From positions 492,003-556,002 of the forward strand of contig NZ_JAPDHV010000002.1 of assembly GCF_025971925.1 (NCBI RefSeq): 64,000 bases of DNA, in the 5' to 3' direction. The translations under genes were made by a program, and so were the position numbers. This document shows, in pieces, positions 52,770-61,738 of the stretch. How positions within the stretch are numbered: the stretch's first letter is position 1; the number at the start of each line of letters is the position of its first letter. The DNA comes from Chryseobacterium oryctis. GTDB taxonomy: Bacteria; Bacteroidota; Bacteroidia; Flavobacteriales; Weeksellaceae. The notes beneath the pieces are model-generated. The model had not been told where the DNA came from, made no database searches, and worked only from the letters and a program-made list of their open reading frames with translations.

Positions 52770-55754
52770 ATGAAAAAAAGAATTTTACTGATTTGTGCTT
52801 TGGCTGGTTTTGTAACCAGCGCTTATGCACAGAGATGGGAACCTGTTTCGCAAAAGGTTTCTCAGATTAGAAAGGAAGTTGAAGTTCAATATGCTTATAG
52901 AGTAGATTTGGCTTCAATTAGAAATCTTTTAAAAGATGCGGTTGAGACGGGAAATGGTGCAAAACCTGTTATTATTTCTTTACCAACAGTAGAAGGAAAA
53001 ATCGAGAAATTTGCAGTTTATAGCAATCCTGTCATGGAAAAGTCTTTGGCAGATAGATATCAGCTAGGCTCTTATGTTGGTGTAGGAGTTGATGATCCTT
53101 CAAAATACGTTAGATTTAGCACTTCACCTACGGAATTACAGTCAATGATTATTAAAGATGGTGTATTTCAGTTCATAGAACCTATTTCTACAGATAAACA
53201 AACTTATGGAGTCTTTTATAAGACAAAAAGAAATAAGTCAGAGCATGGTTTTGAATGTACTACAGAGGAAAGAACGATTGAGGATATAAAAAAATTAGAA
53301 TTAAACGGAAAAAAAAAGCTTTCTAATGTTGGGATCACCAATAGACCATCAAGTACAAAATATAGAACATATAGATTGGCATTATCAGCAACGGGAGAAT
53401 ATACTCAAGCTGCTGGAGGAACAGTAGCTGCTGCTGTAACTAGAATGAACAATACCATGACCCGTGTAAATGGGGTTTTTGAAAAAGACTTTGGAATTAA
53501 ATTATTAGTTCAGGATATCCCTGCAATTATTTATACGGATGCAGCAACAGATCCTTATACTAATAATCTAAATTTACAATTACAACAAACATTAACTTCT
53601 GTTGTGGGAAATGATAATTATGATATCGGGCATGTATTTAATGCAGCAGGTGGAAACGGAAATGCAGGAGGAATAGGTGTTATTTGTACTAATCCTGCAA
53701 CTAATAATAGTCTTGCAAAAGGTTCAGCTTTTACCCAAAATACTAATCCCACAGGAGATTTATTTGATATTGATTATGTAGCTCACGAAATGGGGCACCA
53801 ACTAGGGGCAAATCATACTTTCTCTAATAGAACTGAGGGTTCAGGTGTTAATGTAGAACCGGGAGGTGGAACAACAATCATGGGATATGCAGGTATTACT
53901 TATGATAATGTACAGATGAATTCCGATGCATATTTCCATTATTCTTCGATCGATCAGGTATTAACAACTCTTGATGGAAAGACAGGATGCGGAACCTCGG
54001 CTGATATCACTACTAATACACCACCTACAATTGCAACATTAGGAGCTTACTCTATTCCTAAAGGAACAGCATATTATTTAGAAACAACGGCAACAGATGC
54101 TCAAAATGATCCTTTAAAATATACATGGGAGCAGTATGATAGTGTAGATGGTTATGCTTCTATCTCTGGAGATTCTGGCTGGGGATATAATACACAAGGG
54201 ACATTGACAAGATCTCGCTTCGGAACAAGTAGTGGAAGAAGGTATTTCCCAAGCCTTGCTTTAGTAATGAATGGAATTCTTACTAACAAAACTAATCCCG
54301 CTAACTCTGTAAATACAGATTGGGAAACTGTATCTTATGTTCCTAGAACATTGAAATATGCGGTAACTGTAAGGGATGAAAACCCAACAAGGCCGATGCT
54401 TTCTTCTTCTGAAACCACAGTAACTGTTGGGGAGGATGGACCATTCAAATTTAATGGTCTTACAAATTCATCAATATTGTATAAAGATGCGACAAATATA
54501 ATCCAATGGGAAGTAGCAAACACGACTGCTGCTCCTTATAATGTAGCAAATGTTAAAATAGACTATACAACAGATAATGGAGCTACATGGACTGATTTGG
54601 TCGCTTCAACTCCAAACAATGGAAGTTATAGCGCACAAATGCCATCTAGTTTAAGTGGTACAATTAAATTAAGAATATCTGCAATAGGGAATGTATTTTA
54701 TGCAGTGTCTCCTGCTGTAACAATAGGAAGTGCTCCAACATCTACTTCAGCAGCTCCTACAGGTGTTTCTACTATTGCTTCTGAAATATTAAAAACATCG
54801 GCAAGAGTTTCTTGGAACAGTGTTCCCGGAGCTACTTACTCTATTAATTATAGAAAAGCAGGGACTACTAACTGGACTAATACCACAAGTGCTGTAAATT
54901 CTGTACTTATAAACGGATTAGAAGATGAGTCTAGTTATGAAGTGCAAGTTGCAGCAGTGGTTAATAATGTTCCTGGAGCTTTTTCTTCTAATTATACATT
55001 TAAAACAAACAGTCTAAAAACAGGGGTTGATTATTGTATTCTAAATTCTGGAGTTCCTGATATTGGAGCAATCAGCTCAGTAAAAGTATCCAATATAGAT
55101 TATACAGATAATACAATAAAAGCGTATAAAGATCTATCGGAGGATGCAAGTAAAATTATAAATTTAGTTCAAGGGAATTCTTATACTTTAACACCTAAAG
55201 TCATTCAAGGATATCTTAGCGGTGGAGCTCCTTTAAACGTTTCAGTTTGGATTGATTATAATAGAAATGGTGTATTTGAAACCTCGGAGAGAGTAATTTC
55301 TGTTTCTGGCACTGCACCATATGGTATTGTTAGTTTTGGAGCACAAAACTTTACAGTACCTACAACAACTTATGCAGGAGATAAGCTTTTAAGAATGAGA
55401 GTAGTAGCTAAATATAATACAGCTGCATTAGCAAGTACATGTGGATTCATTTCAAGTGGAGGAGGTTCTGTTATGGATTTACCAGTAAAGATAACAAGCA
55501 ACTCTTTGTCTACAAATGAGACTACACCTTCTAAATCCGAAATTTCATTATATCCAAACCCAGCAGATACTTTTGTTGAAATTAAAAATCTTAAAGGTTC
55601 AGCAGATTATAAAATCTACTCTGCAGATGGAAGATTGGTGCTAAATGGTAAAACAGAAGGTAGAATCGATGTTCAAAGTTTAGTAAAAGGAGTTTATGTT
55701 ATAACCATTGTAAATGGTGAGAAAACATTAAGCACTAAATTAATCAAAAAATAA
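52770..55754 (+). CDS. Secreted reprolysin-like metalloprotease with type IX signal
   Basis: 994 residues with signal peptide MKKRILLICALAGFVTSAYA. A propeptide-like part (~20-195) is followed by a zinc metalloprotease domain with HEMGHQLGANH (~338-348), the HExxHxxGxxH of M12-type proteases. After it come beta-sandwich/cadherin-like segments, a fibronectin type III domain (SARVSWNSVPGATYSINY, ~690-770), a GEVED-like domain (VWIDYNRNGVFETSERV, ~830) and a C-terminal type A sorting domain (ISLYPNPADTFVEIKNLKG) that sends it through type IX secretion. It probably degrades extracellular protein. Confidence 0.92.
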   Translation: MKKRILLICALAGFVTSAYAQRWEPVSQKVSQIRKEVEVQYAYRVDLASIRNLLKDAVETGNGAKPVIISLPTVEGKIEKFAVYSNPVMEKSLADRYQLGSYVGVGVDDPSKYVRFSTSPTELQSMIIKDGVFQFIEPISTDKQTYGVFYKTKRNKSEHGFECTTEERTIEDIKKLELNGKKKLSNVGITNRPSSTKYRTYRLALSATGEYTQAAGGTVAAAVTRMNNTMTRVNGVFEKDFGIKLLVQDIPAIIYTDAATDPYTNNLNLQLQQTLTSVVGNDNYDIGHVFNAAGGNGNAGGIGVICTNPATNNSLAKGSAFTQNTNPTGDLFDIDYVAHEMGHQLGANHTFSNRTEGSGVNVEPGGGTTIMGYAGITYDNVQMNSDAYFHYSSIDQVLTTLDGKTGCGTSADITTNTPPTIATLGAYSIPKGTAYYLETTATDAQNDPLKYTWEQYDSVDGYASISGDSGWGYNTQGTLTRSRFGTSSGRRYFPSLALVMNGILTNKTNPANSVNTDWETVSYVPRTLKYAVTVRDENPTRPMLSSSETTVTVGEDGPFKFNGLTNSSILYKDATNIIQWEVANTTAAPYNVANVKIDYTTDNGATWTDLVASTPNNGSYSAQMPSSLSGTIKLRISAIGNVFYAVSPAVTIGSAPTSTSAAPTGVSTIASEILKTSARVSWNSVPGATYSINYRKAGTTNWTNTTSAVNSVLINGLEDESSYEVQVAAVVNNVPGAFSSNYTFKTNSLKTGVDYCILNSGVPDIGAISSVKVSNIDYTDNTIKAYKDLSEDASKIINLVQGNSYTLTPKVIQGYLSGGAPLNVSVWIDYNRNGVFETSERVISVSGTAPYGIVSFGAQNFTVPTTTYAGDKLLRMRVVAKYNTAALASTCGFISSGGGSVMDLPVKITSNSLSTNETTPSKSEISLYPNPADTFVEIKNLKGSADYKIYSADGRLVLNGKTEGRIDVQSLVKGVYVITIVNGEKTLSTKLIKK

Positions 55755-55779
55755 GCCCTAAAAAGGGTTTTTAATAAAG

Positions 55780-55805
55780 CCGACTAATTTTAGTCGGTTT
55801 TTTTA
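55780..55805 (+). terminator. Terminator of the metalloprotease gene
   Basis: CCGACTA (55780-55786), loop ATTT, TAGTCGG (55791-55797), then seven T. Confidence 0.9.
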
Positions 55806-55849
55806 TTTCAAAAATCCGTAATTTTAGCATCTAAATAAAACTAGAAAGT

Positions 55850-57970
55850 ATGAGACGGGAAGTTCAGAATAAAACTCCTCAATTTAATATAACAGAAAAG
55901 AGCACAGAGGTGTATCCATTTGAAAAAGATGGAATTCAATTAAAGTCTTCTTACAAGTTAGAAGATGTTAAAAATGAGTCTTTAACAAGAACTTCGCCAG
56001 GAATTGAACCTTATTTAAGAGGTCCTTACTCTACAATGTATGTGCAAAAACCTTGGACAATCCGTCAATATGCAGGTTTTTCCACAGCAGAAGAATCCAA
56101 TGCATTTTATAGAAGAAATTTGGCTGCGGGACAAAAAGGTCTTTCTGTGGCCTTCGATTTGGCTACTCACAGAGGCTATGATTCAGACCACGCAAGGGTT
56201 GTTGGTGATGTAGGAAAAGCAGGTGTTGCTATTGATTCTGTTGAGGATATGAAAATTTTGTTTAATGAGATTCCATTAGACCAAATTTCTGTTTCCATGA
56301 CAATGAATGGGGCGGTTCTTCCTATTTTATCATTTTATATCGTTGCTGCAGAAGAGCAGGGTGTGAAGCAAGAATTACTTTCAGGAACTATCCAGAATGA
56401 TATCTTGAAAGAATTTATGGTGAGAAATACTTATATTTATCCACCTGGACCTTCCATGAAAATCATCGCAGATATTTTTGAATATACTTCTCAAAATATT
56501 CCGAAATTCAATTCCATTTCAATTTCTGGTTATCACATGCAGGAAGCTGGTGCAACGCCAGTTTTGGAAATGGCTTATACATTAGCTGATGGATTAGAAT
56601 ATGTAAGAACAGGAATTAAAGCTGGGATGAATATCGATGATTTTGCTCCTCGTTTGTCATTTTTTTGGGCAATTGGGATGAATCATTTCATGGAAATTGC
56701 AAAAATGCGTGCTGCAAGATATATTTGGGCAACTTTGTTAAAGCAATTCAATCCTCAAAATCCGAAATCTTTAGCCTTAAGAACACATTCCCAGACTTCC
56801 GGTTGGTCTTTAACGGAGCAAGAACCATTCAACAATATTACAAGAACTGCAATTGAAGCATTGTCTTCAGCTTTAGGAGGTACTCAGTCTTTACATACCA
56901 ATGCATTAGACGAGGCAATTGCCCTTCCAACAGATTATTCTGCAAAAATTGCTAGAAATACACAGATTATTCTTCAACAGGAAAGCGGAATTTGTGATGT
57001 TGTAGACCCGATGGGAGGAAGTAATTTAATTGAAAGTCTTACTCAGCAAATGATTGAGGAAGCAAGGAAATATATTGATGAGGTTGAGCAGGAAGGTGGA
57101 ATGACAAAAGCTATTGAAGCAGGAATTCCGAAAATGAGAATTGAAGAAGCTGCTGCAAGAAAACAAGCTAAAATTGACAGCGGAGAAGAGTTTATAATTG
57201 GAGTCAATTCATTTAAATCTTCTCTAAAACAGAATGAAATTGAAATTTTAGATATCGATAATTCGGAAGTTCGCAGAAAACAAATCGAAAGATTAAATAC
57301 AATAAAGTCTGAAAGAAATTCTGAAGCTGTTGAGCAAATTTTGAATGAAATCAGAAAATCTGCAAAAACAGGAAAAGGAAATCTATTGGCATTATGTATT
57401 GAAGCGGCAAGAAGAAGAGTTACTCTTGGTGAAATGAGCGATGCTATGGAAGAATCTTTCGGAAGATATAAAGCTAATATCAAAACAATTTCAGGAGTTT
57501 ACGCTATGAATGCAGGTAAAAACGAATATTTTGAAAAAGCCCTAAATCTTACTCAAAAATTTGAAGAAGAAGAAGGTCGTAGACCAAGAATTATGGTTGC
57601 TAAAATGGGACAGGATGGTCATGACAGAGGAGCGAAAGTAGTGGCTACAGCTTTCGCAGATATGGGATTTGATGTTGACGTTGCGCCATTATTTCAAACT
57701 CCGGAAGAAGTTGCAAAACAAGCTGTAGAAAATGACATACATATTTTAGGAGTTTCTTCTTTGGCTGCAGGTCACAAAACTCTGGTTCCACAAGTTGTTG
57801 AAGAACTGAAAAAACTGGGAGCAGATGATATCACTATCGTTGTTGGGGGAGTAATTCCGCAACAGGATTACGAATTTTTGTATGCAAATGGTGCCGATTT
57901 CATCTTTGGGCCAGGTACAAACCTTCCAAAATGTGCTGTAGATATATTAGAAAAATTTCTAAATAATTAA
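55850..57970 (+). CDS. Methylmalonyl-CoA mutase, large (B12-binding) subunit
   Basis: 706 residues. The N-terminal TIM barrel binds substrate ([37 protein letters not shown]). The C-terminal cobalamin domain has the base-off motif DGHDRG (~588-593), the Gly-rich [10 protein letters not shown] and [14 protein letters not shown]. It interconverts methylmalonyl-CoA and succinyl-CoA. The small subunit that normally precedes it is not in the window, so it must be elsewhere or this form works alone. The GTPase chaperone meaB lies at 63586, 5.6 kb away and on the same strand. Confidence 0.95.
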   Translation: MRREVQNKTPQFNITEKSTEVYPFEKDGIQLKSSYKLEDVKNESLTRTSPGIEPYLRGPYSTMYVQKPWTIRQYAGFSTAEESNAFYRRNLAAGQKGLSVAFDLATHRGYDSDHARVVGDVGKAGVAIDSVEDMKILFNEIPLDQISVSMTMNGAVLPILSFYIVAAEEQGVKQELLSGTIQNDILKEFMVRNTYIYPPGPSMKIIADIFEYTSQNIPKFNSISISGYHMQEAGATPVLEMAYTLADGLEYVRTGIKAGMNIDDFAPRLSFFWAIGMNHFMEIAKMRAARYIWATLLKQFNPQNPKSLALRTHSQTSGWSLTEQEPFNNITRTAIEALSSALGGTQSLHTNALDEAIALPTDYSAKIARNTQIILQQESGICDVVDPMGGSNLIESLTQQMIEEARKYIDEVEQEGGMTKAIEAGIPKMRIEEAAARKQAKIDSGEEFIIGVNSFKSSLKQNEIEILDIDNSEVRRKQIERLNTIKSERNSEAVEQILNEIRKSAKTGKGNLLALCIEAARRRVTLGEMSDAMEESFGRYKANIKTISGVYAMNAGKNEYFEKALNLTQKFEEEEGRRPRIMVAKMGQDGHDRGAKVVATAFADMGFDVDVAPLFQTPEEVAKQAVENDIHILGVSSLAAGHKTLVPQVVEELKKLGADDITIVVGGVIPQQDYEFLYANGADFIFGPGTNLPKCAVDILEKFLNN

Positions 57971-57979
57971 AAAAATATA

Positions 57980-58007
57980 TTGATTTTCAGAAAAATTAAT
58001 ATATTTG
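57980..58007 (+). promoter_or_regulatory. Strong promoter of the mini-ORF
   Basis: TTG (57980-57982), 17-nt spacer, TATATTTG (58000-58007), followed by C: a clean consensus promoter directly downstream of the mutase stop. Confidence 0.8.
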
Positions 58008-58048
58008 CATCTGAAAATCAAGTTTAACCAATTAAAAATAACGAAGCA

Positions 58049-58126
58049 ATGTTCAAATTTAGCTTACATTCAACAGTAGGATTGCCTTTTGCAAAGGCGA
58101 GGCTTCGTGGTTTGGTACATTCTTAG
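58049..58126 (+). CDS. 25-codon mini-ORF between strong promoter and terminator
   Basis: ATG at 58049 to TAG at 58126 codes for MFKFSLHSTVGLPFAKARLR then five more residues. It has its own promoter and a strong terminator 25 bp after the stop, so a transcript of about 165 nt is expected. It may be a leader peptide or an sRNA with a short frame. The next gene (rtcB) is 270 bp beyond the terminator; attenuation of rtcB is conceivable, but no competing antiterminator before the terminator was found. Confidence 0.45.
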   Translation: MFKFSLHSTVGLPFAKARLRGLVHS

Positions 58127-58151
58127 AATAACAGTACAATGAAATATCAAA

Positions 58152-58181
58152 ACCCGAAGTCGTAAAGATTTCGGGTTTTTT
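58152..58181 (+). terminator. Strong terminator after the mini-ORF
   Basis: ACCCGAAGTC (58152-58161), loop GTAAA, GATTTCGGGT (58167-58176), one G-U pair, then a T-run. Confidence 0.9.
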
Positions 58182-58231
58182 ATTGTGCAATATTTCAAAC
58201 TTAAAGTTTCCCCGAAATCATTTTTAAAATT

Positions 58232-58317
58232 AGGAGCTGTTTCCCGCTTTCCACTATATCTTTTTTGCCAATGCTTTTTAAGCCAACGCAAAAAAGGATG
58301 TCGTTGCAATCGGGGCT
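58232..58317. repeat. Intergenic palindromic repeat candidate
   Basis: AGGAGCTGTTTCCCGCTTTCC ... CAATCGGGGCT, with an inner inverted repeat CTTTTTTGC (58260-58268) / GCAAAAAAG (58288-58296). I recall very similar strings dispersed in other flavobacterial genomes, but this is from memory. No other copy was seen in this window. It sits in the 325-bp gap before rtcB. Confidence 0.4.
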
Positions 58318-58451
58318 AAAAAACTCGTCTCCAAATCAACATTTGTCATAAAAAATTGTGACAAAAACAACTCAACTAAAAACTTAGTTGGTTTAAATAT
58401 TTGATGCGAGAAAGTCTATCATCTCACATCTATTATCTAAAATCTAAAAAG

Positions 58452-59843
58452 ATGGGAAATTTAAAACTTAAAGGAAAAGATATATTAAAAATAGGTTATC
58501 CGAATAATCAAAGTGTAAACATTGCTTTGGAGGTTATGAAAAGAAATTTTGCAACCAAAAATATTCATCATGTGAAATCTCTTTTGAAAGAAATTTTGCT
58601 AAATCCGGAAAATTTTGAAAAGGATTTGACTTTCGGGCAGATTGCGGAAGCATTATTATTATCTAAAAAAACAGAAAAAAGAATGTTGAATACACAACGT
58701 GCTAACTTTCAGATTTTCGGAAATAATATTTCTGAGGAAGCCAAAAATCAGTTGTACACCGCATTGAAGTTACCAATTTCAACGCAGGGTGCTTTAATGC
58801 CCGATGCACACAGCGGTTACGGACTTCCGATTGGAGGTGTTTTGGCTGTAGAAAATGCTGTAATTCCTTATGGAGTCGGGATGGATATTGGCTGTAGAAT
58901 GAGTCTTAGTATTTTGGATACACCTGTTTCATATCTGGATGGTGCAAGAGATAAATATGAAAAAGCTCTTGCCGAACATACCAAATTCGGAATGTACGAA
59001 ACTCATAAATCTCATGTGGAACACGAAATTTTCGATAGAGATACATTTGACATGATTCCGATTTTGAGAAGATTGAAAGGAAAAGCCATCAAACAAATGG
59101 GAACTTCTGGCGGAGGTAATCATTTCGTAGAATTCGGCGAAGTTGAAATAACGGAAGAAGACGAACAAATAGGATTACCGAAAGGAAAATACCTTGGAAT
59201 TCTTTCTCACAGCGGTTCTCGTGGACTGGGAGCTGAAATTGCTCAATATTATTCAAGAGTAGCGACTGAGCAATGTCCGTTGCCAAAAGAAGCACAAAAC
59301 TTTGCTTGGCTGGATTTGAGTACACACCTCGGTTTAGAATATTGGACAGCGATGAATTTAGCAGGAGATTACGCTTCGGCTTGTCATGACGATATTCACA
59401 GAAGATTAGTGAAAGCTGTGGGAGGAAGAGTAAAAGCCAGAATTGAAAACCATCACAACTTCGCATGGAAAGAAATCCATAAGGGAAAAGAGGTGATTGT
59501 TCACAGAAAAGGGGCAACTCCCGCAAGTGAAGGGGAATTGGGAATGATTCCAGGTTCAATGACAGCAAAAGGATTTATCGTTCGCGGAAAAGGAAATCCG
59601 GATTCATTGAACTCAGCTTCTCATGGAGCAGGGAGAGCGTATTCGAGAGGAGAATGTAGAAGTCTTTTCACCCAAAACGATATCAAAAAAGAATTAAAAT
59701 TAAAAAATGTCACGTTGATGGGTGGAAATGCAGAAGAAGCGCCAATGGCATATAAAGATATCAATGAAGTAATGAATTCGCAAAGTGAATTGGTGGATAT
59801 TTTGGGAACCTTTCAGCCAAGAATTGTAAGAATGGATAAGTAG
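58452..59843 (+). CDS. rtcB: RtcB-family RNA ligase
   Basis: 463 residues from ATG at 58452 (MGNLKLKGKDILKIGYP); the in-frame ATG at 58401 adds 17 residues and is less likely. It joins RNA 2',3'-cyclic phosphate or 3'-phosphate ends to 5'-OH ends using GTP and Mn2+. All key residues are visible: GMDIGCRM (metal Asp and Cys, ~143-149), GTSGGGNHFVEFGE (His), LSHSGSRGLG (His), ENHHNFAWKE (His) and SASHGAGRAYSR, whose His forms the covalent guanylate (~391). It heads an operon with an NTase-like gene and prfH, so it is of the RtcB type linked to rRNA repair. Confidence 0.93.
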   Translation: MGNLKLKGKDILKIGYPNNQSVNIALEVMKRNFATKNIHHVKSLLKEILLNPENFEKDLTFGQIAEALLLSKKTEKRMLNTQRANFQIFGNNISEEAKNQLYTALKLPISTQGALMPDAHSGYGLPIGGVLAVENAVIPYGVGMDIGCRMSLSILDTPVSYLDGARDKYEKALAEHTKFGMYETHKSHVEHEIFDRDTFDMIPILRRLKGKAIKQMGTSGGGNHFVEFGEVEITEEDEQIGLPKGKYLGILSHSGSRGLGAEIAQYYSRVATEQCPLPKEAQNFAWLDLSTHLGLEYWTAMNLAGDYASACHDDIHRRLVKAVGGRVKARIENHHNFAWKEIHKGKEVIVHRKGATPASEGELGMIPGSMTAKGFIVRGKGNPDSLNSASHGAGRAYSRGECRSLFTQNDIKKELKLKNVTLMGGNAEEAPMAYKDINEVMNSQSELVDILGTFQPRIVRMDK

Positions 59844-59856
59844 AAAACATCTGTTA

Positions 59857-59936
59857 TGTCATTCTGAATGAAGCAAAGCGTAATGAAGAATCTCAATGAT
59901 GTAAAAGAAAGAGATTCTTTCTTTGTCAGAATGACA
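59857..59936. repeat. 80-bp double-stem palindromic repeat
   Basis: TGTCATTCTGA (59857-59867) pairs with TCAGAATGACA (59926-59936), and AAGAATCTC (59886-59894) pairs with GAGATTCTT (59911-59919), all perfect. This looks like a dispersed REP/BIME-style element in the rtcB / NTase gap and would form a stable mRNA structure there. It also accounts for a false N-terminal extension of the next frame. Confidence 0.8.
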
Positions 59937-59963
59937 AAATTCAAATTAAAAAAAATTAAAAAA

Positions 59964-60512
59964 ATGGGAGCACCACATAATATAAAAAGATACGGAGAAG
60001 TCTGGCCGGAATTTAGAATTCAACACGGACTGGAAATTTTAGAAAAGTTAAAAAATAAAGTCATTATATCAGGAGGTTGGGCATGGCATTTTATGTCTGA
60101 AATCGGGCATACAGAATATAAACACGCTCACGACCATAAGGAGGATATCGATGTTTTTGTAAAGAAAGAAAATGTAGCTGAAGTTGTCATGATACTTCAA
60201 CAAGAAGGTTTTCAAAAAGTATGGACGAGATATGACCATCTTTCGAGTGAAGAAAATTTTCGGAGATATGAGAAAACAATAGAATTAGAAAATGGAAAGC
60301 ATCACAGAATTACCATAGATTTTTTTGAAAGAAATGACTTGGAAACCATTGAAGCAAACGGATTTACAGTCGTGAAGCCTAATGTTTTGCTTTCGTTTTA
60401 CAGAAATATACATTCTAGTGACAAATGTTGGGCAGTAATGACAGCTCAATATTTATTAGAAAAAGGGATTAATCCTATTGGTCATCCTAAATTAAGTGAA
60501 ATGCCAAAATAA
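59964..60512 (+). CDS. Nucleotidyltransferase-fold protein in the rtcB-prfH operon
   Basis: 182 residues from ATG at 59964 (MGAPHNIKRYGEVWPEFRI). An upstream in-frame ATG at 59868 lies in the palindromic repeat and is rejected. IISGGWAWHFM followed ~20 residues later by HKEDIDVFV matches the G-G-x(n)-D-x-D signature of MNT-type nucleotidyltransferases. A third acidic residue is in HRITIDFFE. The rest is a small helical domain (SFYRNIHSSDKCWAVMTAQY). It sits between rtcB and prfH with a 1-bp gap to prfH. An RNA-end-modifying role in repair is plausible; an antitoxin-like or aminoglycoside-type activity is the alternative. Confidence 0.75.
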   Translation: MGAPHNIKRYGEVWPEFRIQHGLEILEKLKNKVIISGGWAWHFMSEIGHTEYKHAHDHKEDIDVFVKKENVAEVVMILQQEGFQKVWTRYDHLSSEENFRRYEKTIELENGKHHRITIDFFERNDLETIEANGFTVVKPNVLLSFYRNIHSSDKCWAVMTAQYLLEKGINPIGHPKLSEMPK

Positions 60513-60513
60513 A

Positions 60514-61212
60514 ATGGAAAAATTAATACAAATCACCTCTGGAAGAGGGCCTTTGGAATGTCAATGGGTAGTAGCCAAAGTTCTGAAGGTCTTTCTTGAG
60601 GAGGTAAAAGATAATAATATAGAATACGAAATTATTCATCGTGAAAATGGTGATGAGAATCTTACGTTGAAATCCGTAACTCTGCTTTTAAAAGGGGAAA
60701 ATTTAACAGACTTTTTAAAAAGCTGGCTCGGAAGTATTTGTTGGATTGGTAAAAGCACTTTCCGCAAATTGCATAAAAGAAGCAATTGGTTCATAGGAAT
60801 TTTTGAATTAGAAGGTTTGGAGAAAATTAATTTTAATGAAAGAGATATTCAATTTCAGACAACTAGAAGTCAGGGAAGTGGTGGACAAAACGTGAATAAA
60901 GTCAATACTGCTGTTCGTGCAACTTATTTACCAACCGGGCAAAGTGTTTTCGTTCAGGATTCGCGTTCGCAATTGGAGAATAAAAAACTTTCGATTCAGC
61001 GACTGAAAGAGAAAGTACTGGAGCAGAATATTATTCAACTTCAAAAGCAAATGCAGGAAACGTGGAATAACAATTTGAATGTTCAGCGTGGAAATCCTAT
61101 TCGGACATTTTCGGGAACAGATTTTAAGAAGAATTATCAGGATAAATCTTTCAAAAAACAAAGAAATATTCTAAAAAATGAATTAAAAAATTATAAAAAT
61201 GACCTTAACTAA
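60514..61212 (+). CDS. prfH: Peptide chain release factor homolog PrfH
   Basis: 232 residues from ATG at 60514 (MEKLIQITSGRGPLECQWVV); an in-frame ATG at 60496 inside the previous gene is less likely. The GGQ motif is in [18 protein letters not shown] (~118-135). The stop-codon recognition domain of RF1/RF2 is replaced by a short N-terminal domain, the mark of PrfH. It is known to release peptides from ribosomes damaged in 16S rRNA and to work with RtcB2. It is followed, with a 14-bp overlap, by a TPR gene. Confidence 0.92.
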   Translation: MEKLIQITSGRGPLECQWVVAKVLKVFLEEVKDNNIEYEIIHRENGDENLTLKSVTLLLKGENLTDFLKSWLGSICWIGKSTFRKLHKRSNWFIGIFELEGLEKINFNERDIQFQTTRSQGSGGQNVNKVNTAVRATYLPTGQSVFVQDSRSQLENKKLSIQRLKEKVLEQNIIQLQKQMQETWNNNLNVQRGNPIRTFSGTDFKKNYQDKSFKKQRNILKNELKNYKNDLN

Positions 61213-61714
61213 AAATAAATATTATTTTGAGGCTTTAGATAATTACCCTTACAGTTTACCAGATTGTTTGGAAGCATTGAATTACGCATTGTCTTATGAT
61301 CCGGAAGATGCAGATTCTCTTTGCTTGATGGGACGGATCTATAGTGAAATGCTTATTGATTATGAAAAAGCTAAGCTTTATTTTGAAGAAGCAATGATGT
61401 ATGACGTAAATAATCTTAATACGCCACAATATTATATAAAATGTCTTTTAGACAACGAAGATTTTCAGGAAGCAGAAAAACTGATTTGCTACTCTTTGAA
61501 AATTAAAGGAATTGATAAATCAACTTTATGGTTTTACAGATCTTTACTTTCCGAAAAAAGAGGAAGTTTGGTGAATGCATTAAAATTCCTGGATGAATCT
61601 GCCAAATATTGTTTTACAGAATACAGTTTGAATGTAGTAAAGGATCGAAAGAAATTTATTAAATCCAAAATGCCAAAGAAAAAGCAAAATAAAAAGAAGA
61701 AGGAGATAAAATAA
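61199..61714 (+). CDS. TPR protein at the end of the rtcB-prfH operon
   Basis: 171 residues, no signal peptide. TPR-like repeats at ~20-110 (DCLEALNYALSYDPEDADSL, GRIYSEMLIDYEKAKLYFEE). The C-terminus is strongly basic (KKKQNKKKKEIK), compatible with RNA or ribosome binding. Its start overlaps prfH by 14 bp, so translation is coupled. A terminator closes the operon. It may be an adaptor of the repair module, inferred from position only. Confidence 0.7.
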   Translation: MTLTKNKYYFEALDNYPYSLPDCLEALNYALSYDPEDADSLCLMGRIYSEMLIDYEKAKLYFEEAMMYDVNNLNTPQYYIKCLLDNEDFQEAEKLICYSLKIKGIDKSTLWFYRSLLSEKRGSLVNALKFLDESAKYCFTEYSLNVVKDRKKFIKSKMPKKKQNKKKKEIK

Positions 61715-61727
61715 GTCTCCTTTTTTG
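61700..61727 (+). terminator. Terminator of the rtcB-prfH operon
   Basis: AAGGAGA (61700-61706) / TCTCCTT (61716-61722), then T-run. It overlaps the stop codon of the TPR gene. Confidence 0.85.
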
Positions 61728-61738
61728 TAGATTTAATC

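Noticed and set aside
59868-59963. N-terminal extension of the nucleotidyltransferase-like gene
   Set aside because: The extra codons come from the palindromic repeat; the family-like start is MGAPHNIKRYGE at 59964.
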